Positions 16,849 to 25,617 of a stretch of 64,000 nt of DNA are shown piece after piece. Position numbers and translations under genes: made by a program. Every line of letters begins with the position of its first letter. Position 1 is the first letter of the stretch. The stretch is from Gammaproteobacteria bacterium (GTDB lineage Bacteria > Pseudomonadota > Gammaproteobacteria > Steroidobacterales > Steroidobacteraceae). A model generated the notes under the pieces. That model saw only the letters and a program-made list of their open reading frames with translations. It ran no database searches and was not told the origin of the DNA. The stretch covers positions 1 to 64,000 of the forward strand of contig VBNH01000048.1 in the NCBI GenBank assembly GCA_005878095.1, in the 5' to 3' direction.

Positions 16849-17838
16849 TCAGGGGGCCGGATACAGCCCGCGCACCCGTCCGAACAAGCGCGTGAGCCCG
16901 AACAAGGCGTCGCAATGGGGCGTCGCGACCCCCACACGCTGACCGATCTCGCGCACCGCGCCCACGAGTGCGTCGAGCTCGAGCGGCCGCAGCGCTTCGA
17001 CGTCCTGCAGCATGGAGCTCTTGAAAGCGCCGAGTTTGCGCGTCACGGCGTGCCGGTCCTGCGCTGACTCGCGTACCTCGCAGCCGATGCGGGCGCCGAT
17101 GGCGGCGGCCTCGGCCATGGCGCGGGAGCAGAAGGCGCGCACCAGCTCGTCGTCGAGCACCCGGTCCATGGTCGCGCCGGTGAGCGCCGAGACCGGATTC
17201 ATGGTCATGTTGCCCCACAGCTTGTACCAGATGTCGTAGCGGATGCGCTGCGAGCAGGTCACGTCGAAACCGGCGCGCGTGAGCAGCCCGCCGAGGGTGC
17301 GCACACGCGGCGAGTCCCCGCCGCCGGGTTCCCCGATGATCAGACCCCGTCCCATGCGGTGCAGCGTGATGCCCGGTGCGGCGGTGGCGGCGCTCGCGTG
17401 CACCACGCAGCCGATGACCTGCCGGGCGGGGATCGCCGCCGCGATGCCACCGCCGGGATCGACGCTCTCGAGCGGGCGCGCCCCGAGAGGGGTGCTCCCG
17501 TCGCTGAACCACCAGGGCACGCCGTTCATCGCCGGCAGCACCAGGGTGTCCGCCGCGATCAGGGGCGCAAGGGTGGGCGCGAGGGCCGGCAGTGCCTGGC
17601 CCTTGACCGTGATGATGACGAGGTCCTGGGGTCCGAGGGCACGCGGGTCGTCGCTCGCCGTGGCCGCCGGCGCCTGCAGCACCGTGGCGCCCTCCTGCAG
17701 CCGCCAGCCGTGATCGCGCAGGGCCACCAGCGTCGCGCCGCGCGCCAGCGCCGCAACGCCGGCCTCGCCGGCGGCCGCGAGGCGCGTGCCGAGGAAGCCA
17801 CCGATGGCGCCCGCCCCGACTACACAGACCTTCAACAC
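16849..17838 (-). CDS. panE: 2-dehydropantoate 2-reductase family protein
   Basis: This 329-residue NADPH-dependent reductase has the N-terminal Rossmann motif CVVGAGAIGGFLG and the family helix YKLWGNMTMNPVSALTGAT with the conserved Lys and Asn. The family reduces ketopantoate to pantoate for coenzyme A, but many paralogues act on other 2-oxo acids. The start is GTG, or TTG one codon later. It lies 36 bases downstream of phaB on the same strand and may be co-transcribed; a CoA-precursor role beside a CoA-consuming PHA gene is suggestive only. Confidence 0.75.
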   Translation of the reverse strand: MLKVCVVGAGAIGGFLGTRLAAAGEAGVAALARGATLVALRDHGWRLQEGATVLQAPAATASDDPRALGPQDLVIITVKGQALPALAPTLAPLIAADTLVLPAMNGVPWWFSDGSTPLGARPLESVDPGGGIAAAIPARQVIGCVVHASAATAAPGITLHRMGRGLIIGEPGGGDSPRVRTLGGLLTRAGFDVTCSQRIRYDIWYKLWGNMTMNPVSALTGATMDRVLDDELVRAFCSRAMAEAAAIGARIGCEVRESAQDRHAVTRKLGAFKSSMLQDVEALRPLELDALVGAVREIGQRVGVATPHCDALFGLTRLFGRVRGLYPAP

Positions 17839-17874
17839 GGGGCTTGCGGCGCTGGCGATTGCGGTCCCGGGCCC

Positions 17875-18624
17875 TCAGCCCATGTGTAGACCGCCGTTCA
17901 ACGAGAAGTCGGCGCCGGTGGCGAACGCGGACTCCTCGCTCACCAGCCAGGCGACGATCGAGGCGATCTCTTCCGGTTCCCCCAGCCGCTTGACCGGGAT
18001 GCCGCTGACGATTCTCTCGAGCCGGTCGGGTTTGATGGCGCGGACCATGTCGGTGCCGATATAGCCGGGCGACACGGTGTTGACGGTGACGCCGCGCGCT
18101 GCCACCTCCTGCGCCAGCGCCATGGTGAAACCATGGATGCCCGCCTTGGCGGTCGAGTAATTGGTCTGGCCGAACTGGCCGCGCTGGCCGTTCACCGAGG
18201 AGATGTTGACGATGCGGCCCCAGCCGCGCGCCAGCATGCCGTCGATCACCTGCTTGGTGACGTGGAACAGCGAGTTGAGATTGGTCTCGATGACTGCGTG
18301 CCAGGCCTCGTTGGTCATTTTCTGAAACATGCCATCGCGGGTGATGCCGGCGTTGTTGACCAGAATGTCGATCTCGCCCACTTCGGCGCGCGCGGCGTCG
18401 AAGGCGCGCCTGGTCGAGTCCCAATCCGAGACGTTGCCCTCGGAGGCGCGGATGTTACAGCCCTCGGCGCGCATCTCGCTCACCCAGCGATCCCTGCGCG
18501 CCGAGCCCGGACCGCAGCCCGCGATGACGGTGTGACCCTCCCGGCACAGGCGCCGGCAGATGGCCGTACCGATGCCCCCCATGCCCCCGGTGACGTATGC
18601 GATGCGCGTCGGCTGTGATCCCAT
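17875..18624 (-). CDS. phaB: acetoacetyl-CoA reductase PhaB
   Basis: This 249-residue classical short-chain dehydrogenase reduces acetoacetyl-CoA to (R)-3-hydroxybutyryl-CoA, the PHA monomer. TGGMGGIGTAI is the cofactor loop, NNAGITRDGMF the family segment, and the catalytic residues are Ser in NISSVNGQRGQFGQ and Y-STA-K. The NGQRGQFGQTNYSTAKAG segment is typical of PhaB, which separates it from FabG. The ATG has a G-rich ribosome-binding site (GGGGGG) five bases upstream. It sits 4.5 kb from the rest of the PHA locus, with unrelated genes between. Confidence 0.88.
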   Translation of the reverse strand: MGSQPTRIAYVTGGMGGIGTAICRRLCREGHTVIAGCGPGSARRDRWVSEMRAEGCNIRASEGNVSDWDSTRRAFDAARAEVGEIDILVNNAGITRDGMFQKMTNEAWHAVIETNLNSLFHVTKQVIDGMLARGWGRIVNISSVNGQRGQFGQTNYSTAKAGIHGFTMALAQEVAARGVTVNTVSPGYIGTDMVRAIKPDRLERIVSGIPVKRLGEPEEIASIVAWLVSEESAFATGADFSLNGGLHMG

Positions 18625-18951
18625 GGCTGCCCCCCGTTCTCTTGCAGATCAGTGCGCAGATCAACAGCGCTGATTTTTAGTCGCGTTCCGAAAACGGCGC
18701 AAGTACGCGAAGACACCCGCTTTCATGGCGCGCCTTGGCTCAACGCCTTGGCTCAAGGAGCTACGCGCCCGTCGGCCTCAGGCCCGATCCGCCCACCGAC
18801 CCGCAATCTCCCAGCCAGATCAGCCAGTTGCGGGCCGCAAGGCCGGCCCGAGCCGTCGCAGCTACCGGCCCCGAGCCGTCGCAGCTACCGGCCCACGCGA
18901 CACGCTACGCACCGCTGGCTTGCCGTTCGGCTTGGATCATAATGCGCGTCG
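18625..18951. other. 327-base intergenic region between divergent phaB and flavoprotein genes
   Basis: No convincing gene is present. Near phaB there is an imperfect inverted pair ATCAGTGC/GCGCTGAT (about 18649-18673) that could be an operator. The middle holds short repeated words (CCTTGGCTCAA twice near 18732) and the tandem repeat listed separately. Close to the flavoprotein start a CATAAT box (18938-18943) could be a -10 element, but no -35 box is well placed. Confidence 0.5.
18848..18893. repeat. two tandem copies of a 23-base repeat
   Basis: The 23-base unit beginning CCGAGCCGTCGCAGC is present twice with no mismatch (18848-18870 and 18871-18893), about 60 bases upstream of the flavoprotein start. 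It contains no clear palindrome. It looks like a small slippage duplication. Confidence 0.9.
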
Positions 18952-20280
18952 ATGGAGACGGCGGCCGAACAGTGCGACGTGGCAGTGATCGGCGGCGGCC
19001 CGGCCGGCAGCACCGCCGCGGCCCTTCTCGCCCGCCGGGGCTATCGCGTGATAGCGCTGGAGAAGGCGCATCATCCGCGCTTCCACATCGGCGAATCGCT
19101 CCTGCCGATGAATCTGCCCATATTCGAGCGGCTCGGCGTGCTGGAGAAGGTGCGCGCGCTGGGCGTGTACAAGCGCGGCGCGGATTTCGAGGCCGACAAC
19201 GAGCAGGGCTACAACACCTTCGCCTTCGATCGTGCGATCGGCAACAGTCCGCCGCACGCCTATCAGGTGTGGCGGCAGGACTTTGACGAGATGCTGTTCG
19301 CGCACGCGCGCGAGTGCGGTGCGAACGCGCGCGAGGGCCATGAGGCGGTGAACATCGAGCAGCGTGGTCCGCGTGACACGCGACTCGATGTACGCACCGA
19401 TGACGGGGGCAGTTATCGGCTTCAGGCGCGCTACCTGGTCGATGCCAGCGGCCGCGATACCTTCCTGTCAGCGAAAAAAAAACTGCGCCGCAAGAACAAC
19501 CGGCATCAGAGCGCGGCGATCTTCGGCCACTTCCGCGGTGCGGCTGCGCGCGGGGGCGAGGACGCGGGCAACATCAGCATGTACAGGTTCGAGCATGGCT
19601 GGATGTGGATGATTCCGCTGCCCGCGGGTGTGATGAGCGTGGGCGCGGTGTGCTGGCCGGATTATCTCAAGCAGCGCAAGGGCCGCACGCTGGAGTTCCT
19701 GCTCGACACGCTCAAGCGCAACCCCGCACTGTGGCAGCGTGTCAGGGGGGCCGAGCTGATCGGCGACGAGGTGCGCGTCACCGGCAACTATTCCTATGAC
19801 TCGAAGGAGATGGGCGGGCCGGGCTGGGTGCTGGTCGGTGATGCGTTCGCATTCATCGATCCGGTGTTTTCCTCCGGCGTTTATCTGGCGATGAGCGGCG
19901 CGGAACGGGCGGCGGCGGTGGTGGATGCCGCGTTGCGTGAGCCAGCCACCGAGATGCGGCTGCTGCGCAAGCTGGAAAAGCGCCAGCGCACCGGCATGGA
20001 GCGCTTCTCGTTTTTCATCTACCGCTTCAATGGCCCGATAATGCGCCAGATGTTCAGCCATCCGAACAATACCTGGCAGTTGGAACAGAGCGTGATCTCC
20101 ATGCTCGCTGGCGACCTGTTCGATACGCCGAAGGTGCTGAGGCGCCTGCGGCTGTTCAAGCTGGTCTATGCGATCATCGGCATGCGGGACTGGCGAAGCT
20201 GGCGCGCCGGGCACAACTATCGGCTGGCGCAGGCGCGCGCGCAGTTCACCGGCGGCAACACCCCGTTGGACCGCTGCTAA
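18952..20280 (+). CDS. FAD-dependent oxidoreductase related to flavin halogenases
   Basis: This 442-residue flavoprotein has the N-terminal FAD motif GGGPAGS, a second motif VLVGDAFAFIDP, and the GESLLP segment of the tryptophan-halogenase superfamily. It carries the halogenase-type WxWxIP motif (W217-M-W219-M-I-P222) and an FxxPxxSxxG motif at F301-G309, both described as marks of flavin-dependent halogenases. Similar proteins are often only annotated as NAD(P)/FAD-dependent oxidoreductases, and relatives occur near aryl polyene pigment clusters. It is monocistronic and convergent with an amidohydrolase gene. No flavin reductase is adjacent. Substrate and true activity cannot be read from sequence. 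Confidence 0.75.
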   Translation: METAAEQCDVAVIGGGPAGSTAAALLARRGYRVIALEKAHHPRFHIGESLLPMNLPIFERLGVLEKVRALGVYKRGADFEADNEQGYNTFAFDRAIGNSPPHAYQVWRQDFDEMLFAHARECGANAREGHEAVNIEQRGPRDTRLDVRTDDGGSYRLQARYLVDASGRDTFLSAKKKLRRKNNRHQSAAIFGHFRGAAARGGEDAGNISMYRFEHGWMWMIPLPAGVMSVGAVCWPDYLKQRKGRTLEFLLDTLKRNPALWQRVRGAELIGDEVRVTGNYSYDSKEMGGPGWVLVGDAFAFIDPVFSSGVYLAMSGAERAAAVVDAALREPATEMRLLRKLEKRQRTGMERFSFFIYRFNGPIMRQMFSHPNNTWQLEQSVISMLAGDLFDTPKVLRRLRLFKLVYAIIGMRDWRSWRAGHNYRLAQARAQFTGGNTPLDRC

Positions 20281-20286
20281 GCCGGT

Positions 20287-21630
20287 TCAATTGCCCGCAG
20301 AACTCAGCGTCGACCTGAACACCACCCCGTCCTTCATCACGAATCCCACGTTCTTCAGTACACTGACATCCGCGAGCGGATCGCTCGCCACCGCGATCAG
20401 GTCCGCGTACGCTCCGGGTGCAACCACCCCCAGCTCGGCGCGCTCGCCGAGCAGCTCTGCGGCCCGCGACGTGGCGGACTGAATCGCCTGCATCGGTGTC
20501 ATCCCGAACTCGACCTCGCGGGCAAATTCCTGGGCGATCGGATCGGACCACACGAAGCCGCCGACGTCGGTTCCGAAGGCTATCCTGACGCCGGCCCGCA
20601 ACGCCTTCTGAAACGAGACGCCATGGACGGCGACGCGCTTGCGGTCGCGAATTCCACTCGGTGTGTCCGGCGGATCGTGATCGTAATAGTAGACAGCCAG
20701 CGTGGGTACGTACCAGGTGCCTTGTTTGATCATCTGCGCGATCTGCGCGTCGGTGAGCTCGAGACCATGCTCAATGGAGTCACAACCGCCATCCAGGGCT
20801 CGCTGCAGGCCCGGCCCGTTATAGGCGTGGCAGGCGACCTTGCGGCGCCATCCGTGCGCCTCGTCCACGATGGCCTTGAGCTCCTCGACCGTCAGGGTAG
20901 GTTGCGAAACGAGTGCACCCTGCTCATCGACCCAGGACCGGTGCGTCATGTACACCTTGATCCAGTCCGCGCCGTGATCCAGCTGCTCGCGGGCAGCCTT
21001 GCGCGCCTCGACGGGGCCATCGATCAGCTGCGCTCCTTTCGGCACCACGAGCTCGGGCGCATACCCCTCCAGCACGTAGCCACCGGTCGTCGAGATCGAG
21101 CGCGTCGATACGAACATTCGCGGGCCCGGAATGTAGCCCTCGTTGATCGCCTGTTTGATGCCGACGTCGCCATATCCCGCGCCCTCGGTCTCGACATCGC
21201 GAATCGTCGTGAATCCCTGTTCCAGCGCACGCCGCGCCGCAACGATCGCGCGCGCCACGCGGTAGGAGGCAGGGAACTTCAGCAATTGCACATCGTAGCC
21301 GCCGGCTGCAGGCACCTCGCCCTGCAGGAAGATATGAGTGTGACAATCGATGAGACCCGGAAGAACGGTGGCGCTGCCCAGTTCGATCACCCGTGCCCCT
21401 GACGGCCGCGGACGCGTCCCCGCGGTGTACACGTCGACGATACGGTTGCCGCGGATCACGATCTCCGGATTTCGCAGCGGCCGTGTACTCGTGCCATCTA
21501 TGAGCGATGCGGCTCGGACAATCACCGTAGCTGTCGATGTGTTGGCGGCTGGCGTCGCGGTTGAATCCTGCGCGATGCACAGGCGCGCGAGGCATAAGGC
21601 TATGGCGCCGAGGTAAGCCATGGGACGCAT
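20287..21630 (-). CDS. exported amidohydrolase, imidazolonepropionase/prolidase-like
   Basis: This 447-residue metal-dependent hydrolase has a signal peptide (MRPMAYLGAIALCLARLCIA) and the complete motif GLIDCHTHIF. A VACHAYNG, a SIEHG and an AFGTDVGG segment supply the further His and Asp ligands, so the active site looks intact. Relatives include Xaa-Pro and lysine-type dipeptidases and imidazolonepropionase-like proteins. The ATG with GGGAG seven bases upstream was chosen over an upstream frame start. The gene diverges from an M20 peptidase; both appear periplasmic, so the pair may degrade peptides or related amides. Confidence 0.8.
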   Translation of the reverse strand: MRPMAYLGAIALCLARLCIAQDSTATPAANTSTATVIVRAASLIDGTSTRPLRNPEIVIRGNRIVDVYTAGTRPRPSGARVIELGSATVLPGLIDCHTHIFLQGEVPAAGGYDVQLLKFPASYRVARAIVAARRALEQGFTTIRDVETEGAGYGDVGIKQAINEGYIPGPRMFVSTRSISTTGGYVLEGYAPELVVPKGAQLIDGPVEARKAAREQLDHGADWIKVYMTHRSWVDEQGALVSQPTLTVEELKAIVDEAHGWRRKVACHAYNGPGLQRALDGGCDSIEHGLELTDAQIAQMIKQGTWYVPTLAVYYYDHDPPDTPSGIRDRKRVAVHGVSFQKALRAGVRIAFGTDVGGFVWSDPIAQEFAREVEFGMTPMQAIQSATSRAAELLGERAELGVVAPGAYADLIAVASDPLADVSVLKNVGFVMKDGVVFRSTLSSAGN

Positions 21631-21754
21631 GCGCAGACTCCCGTTGCGGCCCCATGATGCCTGCCGGCGGGCTATTCGCAAAGCATCGCCGGGCCCACTT
21701 GCGCCTGCCCGCCGGGCGCACGTCTAATTGCGCCGGCAACCCGGGGAGACCTCG

Positions 21755-23185
21755 ATGCACAAGGCACTTGCCGTCGCCGCCGCGACTCTGCTGCTCATCC
21801 CAGGCGCACCCGCACGAGCGCAGCCGTCGTCCGCAGAGCAGCGCTTCCGCCAGCTGTACAAGGAGCTGGTCGAGACGAACACCAGTCTGTCTGCCGGCAG
21901 TTGCACGCTGGCCGCCGAGCGCATGGCGGCGCGCCTCAAGGCTGCCGGGTACACCGACGAGGAGCTGCAGTTGTTCACCGCGCCCGGGCATCCGAAGGAA
22001 GGCGGCCTGGTCGCGGTTTATCCGGGGCGCAACGCGAAGCTCAAGGCGATTCTGCTGCTGGCGCACCTCGATGTGGTCGAGGCGAAGCGCGAAGACTGGA
22101 CGCGCGATCCGTTCACGCTCGTGGAAGAGAACGGCAATTTCTACGCGCGCGGGGCCGTGGACGACAAGGCCGAGGGCGCGATATGGGTCGACACGCTGGT
22201 TCGCTTCCGCGAAGAGAACTACCGACCGTTGCGCACGGTGAAACTCGCGCTCACCTGCGGTGAAGAGACCTCGGGCGCCCTGAACGGCGCCCAGTGGCTC
22301 ACCCAGAACCGCCGCGACCTCATCGACGCGGCGTTTGCGATCAACGAGGGAGCGCGGGGCGAGCTCGACACCGGGGGACACCGGGTCGCCCTGGAAGTCC
22401 AGGCGGGCGAGAAGACCTCGCAGAACTACCGTCTCGAGGTCACCAATTCCGGAGGGCACAGCTCGCTGCCCGTGAAAGACAACGCCATCTATCGACTCGC
22501 GGGCGCCCTGAAGAAGATCGAGGCGTACACGTTCCCGCCGCAGTTCACCGACGCCAACCGCGCGTACTTCACCGGTATGGCGAAGATACAAGCGGCCCAG
22601 GGCGAAGCGGCCGTCGCCAGCGCCATGCAGGCATTCGTGCGCGACCCGGCCGATGCGCAGGCGATCGAGCTGGTGTCCGCGAAAGATCCTGGTTGGAACG
22701 CGACCTTGCGCACGACCTGCGTCGCAACCATGCTGGAGGCCGGACACGCGACCAACGCCCTGCCGCAGCGGGCGCGGGCGAACATCAACTGTCGCATCTT
22801 CCCGGGCGTCACGCAGGAGACAGTGCGTGCGCAGCTCGAAGAGCTGGTGGCCGACCCGGCGGTCAAGGTAACGACGCTCGAGACACGAGGGCCGAGTTCC
22901 CCGCCCCCGCCACTGACGCGCGAGATCATGGCACCCATCGAGAAGCTCGCGGCACAGTTCTGGCCGGGGGTGCCGGTGCTGCCGATTCTGCAGCCCGGCG
23001 CGACCGATGGCCAATTCCTGAACGCGGCCGGCATCCCGACCTACGGCATCGAGCCGCTATTCCTGGGCCCGGATTTCGGCCACATCCATGGCCTCAACGA
23101 GTACGTCGGCGCCAAGTCGCTGCTGGAGTGTCGCGACTTCCTGTACCGCCTGGTGAGGATCTACGCGGATCATCCGCGCACGTAA
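21755..23185 (+). CDS. exported M20/M25/M40 family metallopeptidase
   Basis: This 476-residue peptidase has a signal peptide cleaved near ARA-QPSS. The di-metal ligands are visible: AHLDVV (His and catalytic Asp), ARGAVDDKA (bridging Asp), CGEETSG (catalytic Glu and ligand), and a late His in GHIHGLNEYV. An NSGGHSSLP segment marks the dimerisation domain. The family cleaves dipeptides or N-acyl amino acids. The ATG has GGGGAG seven bases upstream. Its 3' end overlaps convergent phaC by 16 bases. Confidence 0.87.
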   Translation: MHKALAVAAATLLLIPGAPARAQPSSAEQRFRQLYKELVETNTSLSAGSCTLAAERMAARLKAAGYTDEELQLFTAPGHPKEGGLVAVYPGRNAKLKAILLLAHLDVVEAKREDWTRDPFTLVEENGNFYARGAVDDKAEGAIWVDTLVRFREENYRPLRTVKLALTCGEETSGALNGAQWLTQNRRDLIDAAFAINEGARGELDTGGHRVALEVQAGEKTSQNYRLEVTNSGGHSSLPVKDNAIYRLAGALKKIEAYTFPPQFTDANRAYFTGMAKIQAAQGEAAVASAMQAFVRDPADAQAIELVSAKDPGWNATLRTTCVATMLEAGHATNALPQRARANINCRIFPGVTQETVRAQLEELVADPAVKVTTLETRGPSSPPPPLTREIMAPIEKLAAQFWPGVPVLPILQPGATDGQFLNAAGIPTYGIEPLFLGPDFGHIHGLNEYVGAKSLLECRDFLYRLVRIYADHPRT

Positions 23186-24993
23186 CTTCCGGGCGCATCC
23201 TCGAGCGCACGCTGCTGTGCGCCGGCAGCCGCGCGCAGGGCGCCGGCGGGTTGTCGCTTCGCGGTGGAATGCTCCATGAGCCAGCGCTGCCAGGCGGGCC
23301 ACCACGAGCCCTCCAGCGGCGGCGCGCTCTTCAACCACTCATCCGGCGACAGCCTGGCGGTGGCGTTGGACCAGGTGAGCATGCGGTGCCGGCGCCGCGG
23401 GTGCAGCGGGCCGCTCACGATGCCGGCGTTGTGGCCGCCGCTCGTCAGGAGAAAGGTGTAATCGGCGCTGCGCGTGAGATCGCGCACCTTGTACACCGAA
23501 CGCCATGGAGCCACATGGTCGGTCTCGGTTCCGACCACGAACAGCGGCGCACGCAGGCAGGACAGATCGATCCGCTCGCCCCTGACGGTGAACTCGCCGC
23601 GCGCCAGCTCGTTCTTCAGGTACAGCCGTTCCAGATACTCGCTGTGCATGCGCCGGGGCATGCGCGTGCCGTCGGCATTCCAGGCCATGAGATCGTTGAG
23701 CTTGGGGCGCTCGCCACGCATGTACTGATCGACCGCCGGCTTCCACAGCAGGTCGCGCGAGCGCAGCAGGGCGAATGCCGCGCCCATGCGTTCGCTCTCG
23801 AGCACGCCGGACTTCTCCATCATCGCCTCGAGCATGGCGATCTGGCTCGGCGTGATGAACACCGACAGCTCTCCGGGTTCGCTGAAGTCAGTCTGGGCAG
23901 CGAGCAGGGTCAGCGAGGCGAACGGCGCGTCGCCCGCCTGGGCGAGCGCCGCCGCGGCGATCGCCAGCAGCGTGCCGCCGATGCAATAGCCGACCGCGTG
24001 CACCTGGCGCTGCGGGACGAGGCGGCGCACCTGCGCCAGCGCATCGAAAAACCCGAGCTGCAGATAGTCGTCCATGCCCAGCTCGCGGTCGGCGGCACCC
24101 GGGTTCTTCCAGGAGATCATGAATACCGTGTGACCTTTCTCGACCAGGTAGCGCACCAGCGAATTGCGCGGCGACAGGTCGAGAATGTAGTACTTCATGA
24201 TCCATGCCGGGGTGATCAGGACCGGCTCGGCGTACACCTCGGGCGTCTGCGGCGCGTACTGCAGCAGCTCGATGAGCCGGTTGCGGAACACCACCTTGCC
24301 GGGTGTCACCGCCACCTCCTTGCCAACCTCGAACTGCTCGCTTCCGGCCGGGCGAGCGCCGCTCACCGCACGCTGCGCGTCCTCGAGCCAGTGCTTCAGT
24401 CCACGGATGAGATTCTGGCCCGATTCCGCGGCGGTCCTGTTGAGCAGCTCGGGATTGGTTTGCAGGAAATTCGCCGGCGAGGCGGCCTCGAGCAGCAGCC
24501 GCCCGGCGAAATTCAGGCGCGACAGCTCCGGGTCGCTCGCCGCTGCCGGTGGCTGCAGGGCCTGTTGCCACCAGGAGGCCCAGTTGGCGTACGTGCGTGC
24601 GTAGGCGTTGAAGGGCCAGACGTTCCAGGCGGCATCGTTGAACCCCAGCTCTTCATGCCCTGGGGCGAGTGGGGCGCCGCCGGCGGCGCGCGCCATGAAC
24701 TGCCAGCTGTCGAGGATCTTCTCGTAGGCGCTGCGCGCCAGCTGCACCTGGCGCGGCGGCTGAGTGGCGAGCTTCAGGTACCACTCCCACCAGGCGTTGA
24801 GGTAGTCATCCGGAGCCAGCCCTCCGGTGAGCGCGGCAAGCTGAGCGCGCAGGTGGCGCTGGATCTGCGCCTTCAGGCACGCTCTCGCAGCCCCGGCAGC
24901 CGCGGACGCCTCGCGTGCGCCGGCGCTGGTGCGCGGCTCGGGCGCTGCCCGGCGTCTGCGTGTCCGGGCTTTCTTCTTCGAATGAACGCTCAA
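23170..24993 (-). CDS. phaC: poly(3-hydroxyalkanoate) synthase, class I type
   Basis: This 607-residue polymerase links (R)-3-hydroxyacyl-CoA units into granule PHA. The lipase-like box GYCIGG carries nucleophile C337; ETDHVAPW holds the Asp and SGGHNAG the His of the triad. The alpha/beta-hydrolase core follows an N-terminal PhaC domain rich in Trp (WWEWYLKLATQPPRQVQLA), and the length fits class I. The start is TTG with GAGGAGA five bases upstream; the first 25 residues are Lys/Arg-rich. It is downstream of the phasin gene behind a hairpin that may lower its expression. The window also encodes a class III synthase. Confidence 0.93.
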   Translation of the reverse strand: MSVHSKKKARTRRRRAAPEPRTSAGAREASAAAGAARACLKAQIQRHLRAQLAALTGGLAPDDYLNAWWEWYLKLATQPPRQVQLARSAYEKILDSWQFMARAAGGAPLAPGHEELGFNDAAWNVWPFNAYARTYANWASWWQQALQPPAAASDPELSRLNFAGRLLLEAASPANFLQTNPELLNRTAAESGQNLIRGLKHWLEDAQRAVSGARPAGSEQFEVGKEVAVTPGKVVFRNRLIELLQYAPQTPEVYAEPVLITPAWIMKYYILDLSPRNSLVRYLVEKGHTVFMISWKNPGAADRELGMDDYLQLGFFDALAQVRRLVPQRQVHAVGYCIGGTLLAIAAAALAQAGDAPFASLTLLAAQTDFSEPGELSVFITPSQIAMLEAMMEKSGVLESERMGAAFALLRSRDLLWKPAVDQYMRGERPKLNDLMAWNADGTRMPRRMHSEYLERLYLKNELARGEFTVRGERIDLSCLRAPLFVVGTETDHVAPWRSVYKVRDLTRSADYTFLLTSGGHNAGIVSGPLHPRRRHRMLTWSNATARLSPDEWLKSAPPLEGSWWPAWQRWLMEHSTAKRQPAGALRAAAGAQQRALEDAPGSYVRG

Positions 24994-25009
24994 GGCGGTC
25001 TCCTCAAAA

Positions 25010-25043
25010 CTCACACCCGGGAGCGTCGGCCCCCGGGTGTGAG
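25010..25043 (-). terminator. hairpin with short T-tract between phasin and phaC
   Basis: A perfect 12-base stem (arms 25010-25021 and 25032-25043) with a 10-base loop lies after the phasin stop. Read on the minus strand it is followed by TTTT and then the phaC ribosome-binding site GAGGAG. The short T-tract suggests partial termination, which would give more phasin than synthase transcript. Confidence 0.6.
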
Positions 25044-25057
25044 ATACCGCCAAGATA

Positions 25058-25414
25058 TCAGGCCGCTTTGCGAGCGGGCACTGCCTTCGCAGCGATTTCG
25101 CTCCCCAGCTGGGTGAAGCGGCTCTGGATCTCGGATGTGACCGTCGCGAACTCCTCGGCGCGCGCGCGCAGCTTGTCCACGAACTGAGTGGTGAGCTCGG
25201 CATGCTTGCTCATCAGCTCGGTGGGGTTGGTCGCGCTGAACGCAACGTTCACGCGCGCCAGGCCGCTCTCCAGCACGTCGCCGGCGACGGCGTACTGCAG
25301 CCGCGCCAGGCGCTCGAGGGTCTTGAAGCCTTCCTGCTGCGCCTTGAGAACCGGCGCGAACGCCTCACGGGCCGCGGCAATCATCGTGTTCGGGTCAAAA
25401 GTCCGGTCGATCAT
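25058..25414 (-). CDS. phaP: phasin (PHA granule-associated protein)
   Basis: This 118-residue protein without cysteines or a signal peptide is mostly amphipathic helix (TFDPNTMIAAAREAFAPVLK onward) ending in an Ala/Lys-rich tail. This matches the phasin_2 family, which coats PHA granules and limits their size. The ATG has AGGAG eight bases upstream; the longer frame is not needed. It lies between a short-chain dehydrogenase gene and phaC, all on the minus strand under phaR. It has its own strong promoter carrying a putative PhaR site. Confidence 0.88.
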   Translation of the reverse strand: MIDRTFDPNTMIAAAREAFAPVLKAQQEGFKTLERLARLQYAVAGDVLESGLARVNVAFSATNPTELMSKHAELTTQFVDKLRARAEEFATVTSEIQSRFTQLGSEIAAKAVPARKAA

Positions 25415-25452
25415 GTCGTTTCTCCTCTGCGGGTGTCTGTCCAATGGCCGGC

Positions 25453-25480
25453 ATTGTACAGCATTTTGTATGCACTGCAA
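25453..25480 (-). promoter_or_regulatory. phasin promoter with overlapping putative PhaR site
   Basis: On the minus strand, TTGCAG (25480-25475) and TACAAT (25458-25453) are separated by 16 bases, a good sigma70 promoter giving a leader of about 30 bases before the phasin ATG. The 12-mer TGTATGCACTGC (25467-25478) covers the spacer and most of the -35 box, so a repressor bound there would block polymerase. Confidence 0.65.
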
Positions 25481-25513
25481 GAGAAACGTGAACGGCCCCG
25501 GAGCGACTCCGGA

Positions 25514-25617
25514 ATAGTCTATGTAAAGTATTAATATATAATATTTTATTGCACAATTTATCAGAAGTCATTTGGGCCTGTTTTCAGGGTATAGTTTTGC
25601 AATGCACATAAGGATGA
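25514..25617. other. AT-rich island upstream of the phasin promoter
   Basis: About 100 bases are far richer in A+T than the rest of the window, including a run of about 35 bases (25520-25556) made almost only of A and T. It contains TTGCACAA (25549-25556) and TTGCAATGCA (25597-25606), words that resemble half-sites of the PHA motif. On the minus strand TTGTGC and TAATAC at a 17-base spacing could form a second, distal phasin promoter. It may be an upstream activating or bending element. Confidence 0.45.

Noticed and set aside
22294-25116. A 940-codon plus-strand frame across the M20 peptidase and phaC
   Set aside because: It spans two convergent real genes in other frames and shows no domain.
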